Of a stretch of 64,000 bases of DNA, positions 55,643 to 64,000 are shown one piece after another. The stretch lies in the NCBI RefSeq assembly GCF_000212855.1, contig NZ_GL890993.1:112536-176535 (forward strand), given 5' to 3'. Position 1 is the first letter of the stretch. The number at the start of each line of letters is the position of its first letter. The notes under the pieces are model-generated. The model saw only the letters and a program-made list of their open reading frames with translations, had not been told where the DNA came from and did not search any database. The translations under genes were made by a program, and so were the position numbers. Source of the DNA: Streptococcus sanguinis SK355. Its GTDB lineage: Bacteria; Bacillota; Bacilli; Lactobacillales; Streptococcaceae.

Positions 55643-56381
55643 AACGAATCTCCTTTAGATAGAGGCCGTTTGGACCGGCTGTCGGCCCTGCCAAATAGCG
55701 GTCTTTCTCCTCTAAAATCCTCTGAATCTGCTCTACCGGCATGCGCTTATTGCCAATCTTGAGCAGAGTGCCGACCATATTGCGGATCTGCTTGTAGAGA
55801 AAGCCATTGCCTGAAAAAGTAAAGACCAGAAAATTGCGCTCTGCATCATAGCGGACCTTGGCCTCGGTAATGGTCCGAACCTTGTCTTCCACGCTGGTTC
55901 CCGAAGCCGTAAAACCAGTAAAATCATGCGTCCCCTCTAACTGAGCAATCGCTTCTTCTATCAGACCCAGCTCCAAAGGATATGGATAATGCGTGGCATA
56001 ATGGCGCATCATAGGATTTTTAGGCCGGCCGATGTCCACCAAAAATTCATAGGTCTTGCTGTGCTTATTGTAGCGAGAATGAAAATCATCCGACACCTGC
56101 TCCACCCTGATAAAATCAATATCTTCCGGCGTCTGTGTATCCAAAGCAAAACGCAATTTCTCTTCATCCCGCTCTTCTGGTAAATCAAAATGCAGCACCT
56201 GGCCCAGAGCATGGACGCCGCTGTCGGTTCGGCCCGCTCCATGAATCACCACAGGCTGGCCTTTATTGATACGGGTCAGGGTCTTTTCAATCTCTTCCTG
56301 AACGCTTCTGGCATGGGGCTGTCGCTGAAAACCAGCAAAGTCATAACCATCATAGGAAATAATAGCTTTATAACGTGTCAT
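55632..56381 (-). CDS. truA: tRNA pseudouridine synthase TruA
   Basis: 249-aa enzyme forming pseudouridine at positions 38-40 of tRNA. The catalytic Asp is in [15 protein letters not shown] and the C-terminal motif is [13 protein letters not shown]. The start is firm ([21 protein letters not shown]-type), yet there is no ribosome binding site and a promoter sits only 6 bases before the ATG, suggesting a leaderless mRNA. It is the first gene of the vitamin operon. Confidence 0.96.
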   Translation of the reverse strand: MTRYKAIISYDGYDFAGFQRQPHARSVQEEIEKTLTRINKGQPVVIHGAGRTDSGVHALGQVLHFDLPEERDEEKLRFALDTQTPEDIDFIRVEQVSDDFHSRYNKHSKTYEFLVDIGRPKNPMMRHYATHYPYPLELGLIEEAIAQLEGTHDFTGFTASGTSVEDKVRTITEAKVRYDAERNFLVFTFSGNGFLYKQIRNMVGTLLKIGNKRMPVEQIQRILEEKDRYLAGPTAGPNGLYLKEIRYEE

Positions 56382-56387
56382 GTGTTT

Positions 56388-56416
56388 ATTTTAGCAGGAA
56401 AAAAAGCCCCCAGCAA
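56388..56416 (-). promoter_or_regulatory. truA promoter placed for a leaderless transcript
   Basis: Minus-strand -35 TTGCTG (56411-56416), 17-bp spacer, extended -10 TGC-TAAAAT (56388-56393), then 6 bases (56382-56387) and the ATG. The start site would fall on or next to the A of ATG. Confidence 0.6.
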
Positions 56417-56444
56417 GCCCTAAAAGCAGGAACTGTCTGGGGAC
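56398..56444 (-). terminator. Hairpin with T7 just upstream of truA
   Basis: GTCCCCAG/CTGGGGGC stem with a 23-base loop, followed by seven T on the minus strand. It may stop read-through from the metalloprotease gene; it overlaps the truA promoter. Confidence 0.45.
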
Positions 56445-56511
56445 AGATTTTTTGAAAAATATCGTTTAAGAATCAGGTTTTTTTCTGTTCCGGCTTGCCA
56501 TCATGCAACAA

Positions 56512-56574
56512 AATAACCCATCTGAATCAGACTGTCAGTGACAACACAAACAGAGCTAATTCAAATGGGTTATT
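56512..56574. terminator. 16-bp inverted repeat after the metalloprotease gene
   Basis: AATAACCCATCTGAAT (56512-56527) and ATTCAAATGGGTTATT (56559-56574) pair at 15 of 16 positions across a 31-base loop. On the minus strand the hairpin ends TTATTTTGTTG, so it probably terminates the metalloprotease transcript. Confidence 0.55.
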
Positions 56575-56636
56575 TATCGCATATTTCTAAAGGGCATTAT
56601 TTGCAGTTACACATGCAGCAAATCTGACATTTTGAC

Positions 56637-59600
56637 TTAAGAACCCCAAATGGAGTTTTCATCCATAAAGCTGTTGGTGTTCTTCAGCAACTGCGTAAAG
56701 ATAGCATACTTGAAGTCCTTGGTTGTGCGTTCATCGACACGAGACTTCTTCAGATCCTTGTCAACAGCTTCTGCAAAGCCAGCTTTCAGCTCTTCATAAG
56801 TAGTATAGACTTTTCCGTTGATCGTCACTGGCTTAATACCTGAGGTTTGTGCTTTGTCCACAACTTTTCTGAAGTAAGCTTTCTTGAAGGCTTCCATGGT
56901 TTCGAATTCGCCTTCAGAAATTTGCTTGATGATAAAGTTGTCGCTCAAACCAGTCACACCTTGCTCATTGGCAGTCTTACGGTGTTTATTGGAAGCATAG
57001 CTTACAAAGCCTTTTTCATAGCCATAGTAACCCCAGATTCTGAAGGTATTATGCTTGAACATCAAGGCGCCTGGCGCTCCAGTATTGTTTTGGCCGCCAC
57101 CATAGATACCCGTCATAAAGTCAATAGCAATGTAACTAGAGTCATAGTCGGCAGGATTATAAGTTCGATTGTCAACTGCACGGTTAGACAGCAAGCCTTG
57201 GTCAACCAAGTCATCTACAGATGAAACTGACATGGCTGCTTTCTCCTCTGCCGTCAACTCTCTTACGACGTCGTATTGAGTCCGAGCATCTACAACCTTC
57301 GGTTCAACCTTCTTGAACCATTTAGCTGCTGCTTCATTTCCTTTGGCAACAACGGCTTGTCCTTCAAGGTAATCCAGCAGCATGAGGGTGTCATTATAAC
57401 CCTTCATGTAATGGTCAATGTCTGCTCGGTTCTTGAAGAGACTTGGCGAGCTATTGAAAATGAGACTACCATCATTTGGACGTTCAAAGGCCATATTGAG
57501 ACCCAGAGCACCCCAGCCCGGCTGATCAGGAACAGGTGATTGGAGCATACCTTGGGCATAGCCTTCTGGTCCGATCCCTTGTCGTCTGCCATGTCCGCCC
57601 AGATAAATATCTCTGTCATTGACGTGGGTAAGCTCGTGCGTGAAGACGGACACACCGTATTCCGTCAAGAGGTCAAAGGCCTCGAAGTTCACACGGATTG
57701 AACCAGCAGCATGGGCACCATAGCCATTTGACTTGTACCAGCCACCAGCTCTGCCGCCAACTAGGTTAAAGAACTCGCGGGATGGTGCATAAGGATTGCC
57801 CTTATTATCATTTCCGTTGACATCAATCCAGCCACGTCCTTCTACATCAAAACCATCCCATACAGCCGTTACATTTTGCTTGACCATTCTGGACTTGATA
57901 TCATCTGAGAGAAGCTTGTACCAAGTGTCTACGTGATTTCTATGCTGGGTCGCTACTTCCTTGATGCGCGCATTAAATCGTTCATCAGACCATGACCGGC
58001 GTTTATCTCTGTTGACAAAGGCCATCGTGCTATAGTTTGACAGAATAGCTAAACGCGTATTCTTCAAGGTTAGCAGCGGAAGGATATAGTTGCTGAAATA
58101 TTCAGAATTGAGGTTATCAAAGACGCGATACTTAGCAGACTTGATCTCCTCGACTTCTGACTGGCGTTCTTCAAACTGAATAAAGCCTCGAGTTGCATCC
58201 TTGAACCAAGTATCCATGTCCGCAAAGTCAGTCAGCAGGCGTCGGTTGTAATCCAAGTAAGCCACCAAATCACTAGACTTGGACTCAGCCTTCAACTGAC
58301 GTGCAAACATATTGACATTGTCTGCTCCTTTCAGTTGATTTTCTGTCGAACGACCAATCTTAATCAAGCGATCTAGCAATGGTACTTTTTCACCATAGAA
58401 GTCTGGTTTGAAGAGCACCAGCTCCTTGAGGTTGTAATCGCCAAACTTGAGATCGTAATAACGGTTGAGGTAGATCAGACCGAGCATGATAGCGGTCTTG
58501 TTCTCTTCGATTTTAGCTTTCAGAGCTTCATTGGCTGCTGGATTGTCAGCATGGAATCTTGTCCATTCATTAGCCAAGAGCTTACCAAGCATATCCTGCA
58601 AGTTGGCTTTCACCTCAGCCAGAGATTCATCCAAGAAGAGGCGCTTGACTTTATTGACCTTGTCATTATCATTCGGAAGGCCAACTGAACGATAGACTTC
58701 ATCGCTATAGAGCTCAAAACTCTTCAAGCTCTCTGTCAGCTGAGTCAGCAAGTCTTCTTTGACTGCGGTTGAGTGATTTGGAGTATAGACTGTACCAAGC
58801 TCTGCGATTTGATATTCTGGCAGGGCAGTCTGCTCAAATCGTGCTTGATTTTGAAGATTGTAGATGATCTTGCTTCCGTCTGCAAAGTGGACTAAGATCT
58901 TATCTGCATCCGTTCCACCAGCAACAAACTGGTTGCCCTTCAGTGCTTGAACAGATAGAACTTTCTTAGTCAACAGGTCGCCCGCCTTACCAGCGTCCAC
59001 CAGCTTGTTGGCCTCATGAATCAAGAATTCTTGATTGTAGAAAGGCATAAAGCGTTCTAGGTTCTGATAAAGCTGTTCATTTTCTGCCTTGTACTCTGGC
59101 TTATCTTGATAAGTACTTGTTCTCAGGATAGCAGCATTTAGCTTCTCAGTTGTTACTTCATTTGCGCTGGTTTGCTCAAGAGCCGTAATCTGATAGCTCT
59201 TGACTTTTTGCTCAGCTTCTGCTTCTGTCAAGCGACGGAACTTGGCATCTTTACCTGTCTTGGTTCCAGAGCTTTGTCCCTGAACACCAAAGAGGTTTTG
59301 GAGTTTTTGTCCCATCCAAGCATCGGTAATCTCATTATCTGAGCTAAAGAGCTCTTTTCCGTTCACTACGGTGGCATAGCTGACAGTGTCATTGATAGTT
59401 CCATATGGCCAAATGGAAGCAGCGATACCAGCTGAATTTCTTGAGCCTGCATCCTCTAACTTACCTTTGGCAACCGACTGCATCAATCTACCCCAATTAC
59501 CCCAGCCTGAACCTGAATAGTCAGTGAAGTTTTGAGCGACCAGCATACCTGCATTTTGGCCACTCTTGACCCAAATATCCGCTTCAACGTAGGCTCGTTT

Positions 59601-62450
59601 CACCAAGGACATGGCGTTGGTTCCTGCGATACCGGCTGTAACAGAATTTCCACCCTTGGACTTAATCTGACCCTTAAAGGAGACATTTTCAACGCGAGAT
59701 TGGCCTTCTATATTGTTAACCAAACCGGCAATATGGTCTCTTCCTTCCAAATATCCTTGGACATTGACGTTTTCGATTACTCCTTTATTCTTCAAGCGGG
59801 CAGCAATTGTCGCAATTGTATCGCCCGCTTGCGAATCTGGATAAACCATATTGACCCGCTTAAAGTCAATATCCTTGACCGTTCCGCCAGTAATCGTATC
59901 AAATAGAGGATGCGCCAAGTCTAAAATTGCATGGCGCTCGCCATTTTGACCACCAATCAGCTGGCCTTTGAATTCACCTTGCAGGTAAGACTTGCTGTTG
60001 GCAGGTTTGTCAATCAGTTTGGCACTGATACTGCGGCCCAAAATAAAGGTTCCAGAAGGATCTTCCTTGATACCGTCCAAAAGATCTTGGAAGTCATAGT
60101 AGACATTTCCTTCCCGCTTCTTAGCCTTTTCCAGATAGAAATCAAAGCTGTTTTGAAGACCAGTTGCGCTTCTTTGCAGCAAGTCTGGCAGCTGAGCCTG
60201 AATCTTAAAGACAGGCTGGTTATCAACGACCACTTCCTCAATAGAGGTAACTGGCAGGACAGTGTCCTTGAACTGGTCGGATGTAAAGTGCAGGTAATAT
60301 TGATCCAGATTTGCTGGTTTTTCAGCCAGAGTAGGCATCAATTTTGTCTGACCATTTTCAACTTTCATCAAGGCGACATTAGTAATGGACTTGAGCTCCA
60401 CCTTCTTCAGGTCCAGCTGGACTGTTTCTTGAGCTAATTCTTGACTTTCAGGGCCATTTCCTAAGTCATAGGACAGAGTCGTCTCAATCTTATAAGGTGT
60501 ATAGTAGTCCAAACCAGTGAAGTTGGCTGCTAGTTGGCCTGCAGCCAAGTTCTGCTCTGCTATCAGCTGGCCATCCTTCTTCAGACGAACATGAGCATTA
60601 GTAAAGGCTTGATCTCTGTCCGTTAGCTGGTATTGGACCTGAACTGATTTCTGCAATTCATCCTTCTTAACTGCTGAAACAGTCAGAGTCGGGGCTGCTT
60701 TAAGGGCCAATAAGTCAGCTAAAGCCTGCTTGAGTTGGTTGACACCCGCATCTACTTCATCTTGACTCGACGAAGTTTGATAAACCGTCGCAGCCATATT
60801 CTTAATTGCCTGCAGCTGTTGATAGGATTGATTGGTGTAAACGGCTGGATCCACAGCCGCTGCTAAAGCTAGCTGCTTGCTCAATTCTTCTTTATTGATG
60901 CGAGCCTTGCTGCCTCGAGTGACCACTGTATCAACTGCTTCATGCAAGATTCTTTCAGTTGTTCGTGGTTCTGATATGCGATTACCATCTAAGGTTTCAT
61001 AGCTGGTTACAATTTCTTTTTGGCCTAGAGTTCCTTCGACAGTAGTCTCTTCATCAAGATACTTGCTATCATCTGTCTTGTGAACAACTTGAGGCTCAAT
61101 CGTTTCTAGCTTGATGTCTGTATGCAGACTAGGCAGTTCTGGCTGAACTGTTGATTCGCCGTTAACGCCACCTGTGTATTCTGGGAGGGCGGGCTGGACC
61201 GGAGCTATGTCTCCTGCTGTACCTACCGGAGCAGTGTAGGCTGGAAGTTCTTCTTGAACTGCTGATTCTCCATTAACATCACCTGTATATTCTGGTAAAG
61301 CGGGCTCGACCGTTGCTGTATCGCTAACTACACTTATCGGGGCTGTGTAGACCGGATTTTCTGCTTGAACTGCTGATTCCCCATTAACGCCGCCCGTGTA
61401 TTCTGGCAAAGCGGGCTCGACTGGAGCCACGTCGCTAACTGTAGCTATTGGAGCATCATAGACTGGATTGTCCGCTTGAACTAGCGATTCACCATTAACA
61501 CCGCCCGTGTATTCTGGCAAAGCTGGCTCTACCGGGGCTGTATCTCCTGCCGTTCCTTCCGAAATTGTATAGCTAGGATTTTCTGCTTGCACAGTTGATT
61601 GTCCATTAACGCCGCCGCTATACTCTGGCAAAGCTGGCTCTTGTAAGCTTTCCCCTTTTGCCGTCTCTGTAGTTGGATTTGGTGGCTGAGGAGCTGGAAG
61701 CTTCCCTGATTGCCCTGAATCATTTGCAGCAGGGTTCAGCTGATACAGCAACCCTGCCTGAGCAGCTCGATCAATAGAGTCAGAGTCCTCTTTTGAAGCT
61801 TCTGATAATTCTGCTTGCCCTTGAGCTTCTTGACTAGCTGACAGGGAGGCCGGCTTGCTTCCTGTCAAAGCCAGCAAATCAGAAGCGGTAAAGTAACCGA
61901 TATAGTTATAGCCTGCAATGGTCACATCCGCTTCAGAGACTGCTGACGAAACCGCAACTTGACGATTATAAGAAAGCAATTCCCGATTTTCTAGCGCAAA
62001 CGCTTGAGGAGACTGTAACACAGTTTGTCCCAAGCTACCTAGCAAAAGCACTCCTAGTAACTTACCAGATTTCTTACGTGAGAATACCAAGACAGCCAAA
62101 ATAGCAGTTCCCGCAAATAAGCCGAGAAGCGGCTGACCGTTATTTCCTGTACTCGGCAAGACAGTTTGCCCATCTTGCTTCCGATAAATCAAGTAATAAT
62201 TTTCCCCTGTTTGCAGATTTTCAGGCAGACCTTTCTTAATCAGCCCTTTTTCCTGCTCTGTTAGCTCTTGCTCTTCGACATAGCTATAGTGAGCAGTCGC
62301 ACCGCCTCCTACTTCATCTGCAGCAACTGTCGAACTGGACAAAGAGCTCCCAAAAATCAGAGCTGCAATGGCAACTGAGCCCACACCGACAGACAATTTG
62401 CGAATCGAATATTTCTGAATTCGCTCCTGTACTTTTTCAAAACGTTTCAC
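56637..62450 (-). CDS. Surface zinc metalloprotease, peptidase M26 family (Zmp type)
   Basis: 1937 aa, cell-surface protease of the IgA1-protease/ZmpB/ZmpC group. Layout: YSIRK signal peptide (14-18); N-terminal LPSTG (98-102) followed by two hydrophobic segments, the inverted anchor arrangement of this family; five 37-residue EPALPEYTGGVNGES repeats (271-445); G5-like domain (about 455-530); helical FIVAR-like region (about 535-595); GLUG-type N-terminal peptidase domain (about 850-1000). The catalytic domain has zinc motif H1605-ELTH and third ligand Glu1629 in GPEGYAQ. The catalytic residues are intact. Single gene with its own promoter. Whether it cuts IgA1 or another host protein cannot be told. 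Confidence 0.94.
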   Translation of the reverse strand: MKRFEKVQERIQKYSIRKLSVGVGSVAIAALIFGSSLSSSTVAADEVGGGATAHYSYVEEQELTEQEKGLIKKGLPENLQTGENYYLIYRKQDGQTVLPSTGNNGQPLLGLFAGTAILAVLVFSRKKSGKLLGVLLLGSLGQTVLQSPQAFALENRELLSYNRQVAVSSAVSEADVTIAGYNYIGYFTASDLLALTGSKPASLSASQEAQGQAELSEASKEDSDSIDRAAQAGLLYQLNPAANDSGQSGKLPAPQPPNPTTETAKGESLQEPALPEYSGGVNGQSTVQAENPSYTISEGTAGDTAPVEPALPEYTGGVNGESLVQADNPVYDAPIATVSDVAPVEPALPEYTGGVNGESAVQAENPVYTAPISVVSDTATVEPALPEYTGDVNGESAVQEELPAYTAPVGTAGDIAPVQPALPEYTGGVNGESTVQPELPSLHTDIKLETIEPQVVHKTDDSKYLDEETTVEGTLGQKEIVTSYETLDGNRISEPRTTERILHEAVDTVVTRGSKARINKEELSKQLALAAAVDPAVYTNQSYQQLQAIKNMAATVYQTSSSQDEVDAGVNQLKQALADLLALKAAPTLTVSAVKKDELQKSVQVQYQLTDRDQAFTNAHVRLKKDGQLIAEQNLAAGQLAANFTGLDYYTPYKIETTLSYDLGNGPESQELAQETVQLDLKKVELKSITNVALMKVENGQTKLMPTLAEKPANLDQYYLHFTSDQFKDTVLPVTSIEEVVVDNQPVFKIQAQLPDLLQRSATGLQNSFDFYLEKAKKREGNVYYDFQDLLDGIKEDPSGTFILGRSISAKLIDKPANSKSYLQGEFKGQLIGGQNGERHAILDLAHPLFDTITGGTVKDIDFKRVNMVYPDSQAGDTIATIAARLKNKGVIENVNVQGYLEGRDHIAGLVNNIEGQSRVENVSFKGQIKSKGGNSVTAGIAGTNAMSLVKRAYVEADIWVKSGQNAGMLVAQNFTDYSGSGWGNWGRLMQSVAKGKLEDAGSRNSAGIAASIWPYGTINDTVSYATVVNGKELFSSDNEITDAWMGQKLQNLFGVQGQSSGTKTGKDAKFRRLTEAEAEQKVKSYQITALEQTSANEVTTEKLNAAILRTSTYQDKPEYKAENEQLYQNLERFMPFYNQEFLIHEANKLVDAGKAGDLLTKKVLSVQALKGNQFVAGGTDADKILVHFADGSKIIYNLQNQARFEQTALPEYQIAELGTVYTPNHSTAVKEDLLTQLTESLKSFELYSDEVYRSVGLPNDNDKVNKVKRLFLDESLAEVKANLQDMLGKLLANEWTRFHADNPAANEALKAKIEENKTAIMLGLIYLNRYYDLKFGDYNLKELVLFKPDFYGEKVPLLDRLIKIGRSTENQLKGADNVNMFARQLKAESKSSDLVAYLDYNRRLLTDFADMDTWFKDATRGFIQFEERQSEVEEIKSAKYRVFDNLNSEYFSNYILPLLTLKNTRLAILSNYSTMAFVNRDKRRSWSDERFNARIKEVATQHRNHVDTWYKLLSDDIKSRMVKQNVTAVWDGFDVEGRGWIDVNGNDNKGNPYAPSREFFNLVGGRAGGWYKSNGYGAHAAGSIRVNFEAFDLLTEYGVSVFTHELTHVNDRDIYLGGHGRRQGIGPEGYAQGMLQSPVPDQPGWGALGLNMAFERPNDGSLIFNSSPSLFKNRADIDHYMKGYNDTLMLLDYLEGQAVVAKGNEAAAKWFKKVEPKVVDARTQYDVVRELTAEEKAAMSVSSVDDLVDQGLLSNRAVDNRTYNPADYDSSYIAIDFMTGIYGGGQNNTGAPGALMFKHNTFRIWGYYGYEKGFVSYASNKHRKTANEQGVTGLSDNFIIKQISEGEFETMEAFKKAYFRKVVDKAQTSGIKPVTINGKVYTTYEELKAGFAEAVDKDLKKSRVDERTTKDFKYAIFTQLLKNTNSFMDENSIWGS
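61120..61640 (-). repeat. Five 111-bp repeats in the metalloprotease gene
   Basis: Four full and one partial 37-aa units, each starting E/Q-PALPEYTGGVNGES and continuing xVQAENPVYTAP. They lie between the membrane anchor and the G5 domain and probably form a stalk. High similarity between units allows copy-number change by recombination. Confidence 0.85.
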
Positions 62451-62554
62451 TTTATAAATCCCCTTTTTCCTAAAATGTATAAAGTTAATCTCCCATTATC
62501 TTCCTAACCAACTCCCCAGCAGGCTAAAAAGATGCGTTTTATACATATAGTATT

Positions 62555-62583
62555 ATCATATATCTTTTAGGAAATTTTTACAA
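62555..62583 (-). promoter_or_regulatory. Metalloprotease gene promoter
   Basis: Minus-strand -35 TTGTAA (62578-62583), 17-bp spacer, -10 TATGAT (62555-62560). The leader is about 100 bases. 62584-62733 shows nothing further. Confidence 0.6.
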
Positions 62584-62733
62584 TAGATTTTACTTAAAAA
62601 AACAATTAATTTTTGTAAGAGTAAATAGAGAAAATCTCTTTACGCTTTTTATTGTGAATTTCTTTTAATTAAAAGGCTGATTAGAGCTGCTCTCTTACTT
62701 GACTACATTTGCCAAATGTCCTTCTAGAAAACA

Positions 62734-62766
62734 TAAAAAGAACAGCATTAGGCTGCTCCTTTTTAT
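62734..62766 (-). terminator. dnaJ terminator
   Basis: AAGGAGCAGC/GCTGTTCTTTTT hairpin with T run immediately after the dnaJ stop. Confidence 0.8.
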
Positions 62767-62770
62767 ATGA

Positions 62771-63904
62771 TTACAAATCTTCCAAGGCATCTTTCATTTT
62801 GTCGAAGAAGCCTTTTTTCTTAGGATTGACCGAGATATTGCCAGCTTCCGCAAATTCTTTGAGGGCCGCTTTTTGACGGTCGTTGAGGCCAGTCGGTGTC
62901 ACGACATTGACAGTAACATACTGGTCACCCATGCTTCCACCACGCAGACTCGGTGCTCCCTTGCCACGCAGACGGAAACGCTTGCCAGTCTGTGTTCCTT
63001 CTGGGATATTCAGCTCCACATCCCCGTGAACAGTTGGAATATCCACACTGTCACCAAGAGCTGCTTGGACAAAGTTGAGATTGAGCTTGTAGTAAATGGT
63101 AGAGCCATCTCGCTCAAACTTATCGCTCGGCTCAACTTGGACCACAACATAAAGATCACCATAAGGGCCGCCATTAAAGCCTGCTTCACCTTGACCAGAC
63201 AGACGGACCTGCTGACCAGTTTCCACACCAGCTGGGATTTTCACCTTAACGCTGTGAGCCTGTTTTTCATGACCCGTTCCGTGACAGGTTTCACAAGGAC
63301 TTTTGATTTCTTTTCCTCGGCCATGACAGACATCACAGGTCACTTGCCGACGCATCATGCCAAGCGGTGTCTGGGTATCAACATTGATGACACCTGAGCC
63401 ATGGCAGCGACCACAGGTAACAGGGCTAGTTCCTGGCTTAGCACCAGACCCGTCACAGGTACGACAAGTCGCTTCGCGGTTATACTTGATTTCCTTCTCA
63501 GCTCCGAAAATGGCTTCTTCAAAGCGGAGATTTACACGATACTGAAGATCATCCCCTTGGCGCGGAGCATTAGGATTACGCGAAGCGCCACCACCAAAGA
63601 AGCTGGAGAAGATATCTTCAAAGCCGCCAAAGCCGGAGCCATCAAAGCCACCGAAGCCGCCTGCACCACCGCCAAAGCCACCATTAGCTCCCGCTGCACC
63701 GTATTGATCATAGGCTGCCCGCTTTTGCTCGTCGCTCAGCGTTTCATAAGCCTCTTGGACTTCTTTATATTTGTCCTCCGCCCCAGCTTCCTTATTAATG
63801 TCGGGGTGGTACTTTTTAGATAATTTCCGATAGGCTCTCTTGATCTCATCCTGAGAAGCATTCTTAGAGACACCTAGACGGTCGTAATATTCTGTATTGT
63901 TCAT
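62771..63904 (-). CDS. dnaJ: Chaperone protein DnaJ
   Basis: 377-aa Hsp40 co-chaperone that stimulates DnaK. The J domain starts [20 protein letters not shown] (HPD at about residues 33-35), followed by the Gly/Phe region, four CxxCxGxG zinc motifs ([32 protein letters not shown]) and the C-terminal substrate-binding domain. The ATG at 63904 is preferred over an in-frame TTG at 63916 because it fits the family; neither has a strong ribosome binding site. Confidence 0.96.
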   Translation of the reverse strand: MNNTEYYDRLGVSKNASQDEIKRAYRKLSKKYHPDINKEAGAEDKYKEVQEAYETLSDEQKRAAYDQYGAAGANGGFGGGAGGFGGFDGSGFGGFEDIFSSFFGGGASRNPNAPRQGDDLQYRVNLRFEEAIFGAEKEIKYNREATCRTCDGSGAKPGTSPVTCGRCHGSGVINVDTQTPLGMMRRQVTCDVCHGRGKEIKSPCETCHGTGHEKQAHSVKVKIPAGVETGQQVRLSGQGEAGFNGGPYGDLYVVVQVEPSDKFERDGSTIYYKLNLNFVQAALGDSVDIPTVHGDVELNIPEGTQTGKRFRLRGKGAPSLRGGSMGDQYVTVNVVTPTGLNDRQKAALKEFAEAGNISVNPKKKGFFDKMKDALEDL

Positions 63905-63935
63905 GTAAGATACCAAGACCGTAAAATTCGACTGA

Positions 63936-63988
63936 AAAATAGGAAATCGGGCGACGGAGCGATGCTCCTAGGCTGATTTCTCTTTTTT
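63936..63988 (-). terminator. Intergenic hairpin upstream of dnaJ
   Basis: GAAATC...GATTTC with an inner GGAGC/GCTCC stem, followed on the minus strand by CTATTTTT. It probably ends or attenuates a transcript arriving from beyond the right edge, where dnaK usually lies. Confidence 0.5.
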
Positions 63989-64000
63989 CCGAGAATTTAG

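Noticed and set aside
56382-56636. Riboswitch for thiamine or vitamin B6 upstream of truA
   Set aside because: No THI-box motifs are seen; the interval holds two hairpins and a promoter abutting the ATG.
62140-62160. LPSTG as a C-terminal sorting signal implying a truncated or fused protein
   Set aside because: In M26 streptococcal metalloproteases the LPxTG motif is normally near the N-terminus.

Overview
The window is a piece of a low-GC Gram-positive chromosome, almost certainly a Streptococcus of the Sanguinis/Mitis type. This rests on the conserved block mecA-tagO-sufCDSUB, a YSIRK-type M26 zinc metalloprotease with an N-terminal LPxTG motif, AliA/HppA-type peptide-binding lipoproteins, rpoE next to pyrG and fba, and good extended -10 promoters. 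Most genes lie on the minus strand.

Layout. 1-4.4 kb: the start of a gene running off the left edge, then two paralogous oligopeptide-binding lipoproteins. 4.6-5.9 kb: a DacA/PBP3-like protein that has lost the catalytic lysine of its SxxK motif. 6-14.3 kb: the Fe-S assembly operon sufCDSUB, then tagO, mecA and uppP. 14.4-25.4 kb: a DUF2207 membrane protein, an amino-acid ABC importer, an SPFH protein, and the branched-chain amino-acid genes ilvB-ilvN-ilvC-ilvA behind a CodY-like box. 25.6-30 kb: an ABC exporter with its own DesK/NarL-type two-component system, and a lipoprotein. 30-33.8 kb: fakA-like kinase, Asp23-family protein, rpmB, and a LytTR regulator/membrane protein pair preceded by a textbook LytTR double site.

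33.9-39.8 kb is the most unusual stretch: two paralogous secreted Ser/Asp-rich repeat proteins. Each is preceded by an identical 66-bp block that ends at the 3' end of tRNA-Thr. Behind one copy the tRNA is intact; behind the other only a decayed relic remains. One of the two genes is out of frame with its natural start because of a T7 tract in the signal-peptide codons. 39.9-43 kb holds a GNAT acetyltransferase and a three-gene ABC-2 exporter.

43.2-47.3 kb is an AT-rich island flanked by 77-bp direct repeats (71/77 identical, 27 bp perfect) made from the 3' end and terminator of fba. This is the integration site known for ICESt1/ICESt3-type elements (fda locus), so the island looks like a CIME, an integrase-less remnant. 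It carries an unknown 302-aa protein, a HxlR regulator divergent from a quinone-oxidoreductase-like enzyme, and a dead IS630 copy inside a broken lipoprotein gene. 47.3-56.4 kb is housekeeping: fba, tRNA-Leu, pyrG with a GGGC-start attenuator leader, a B3/B4-domain protein, rpoE, tig, and a truA-pyridoxine kinase-ECF operon whose promoter geometry predicts a leaderless mRNA. 56.6-64 kb: the 1937-aa zinc metalloprotease and dnaJ.
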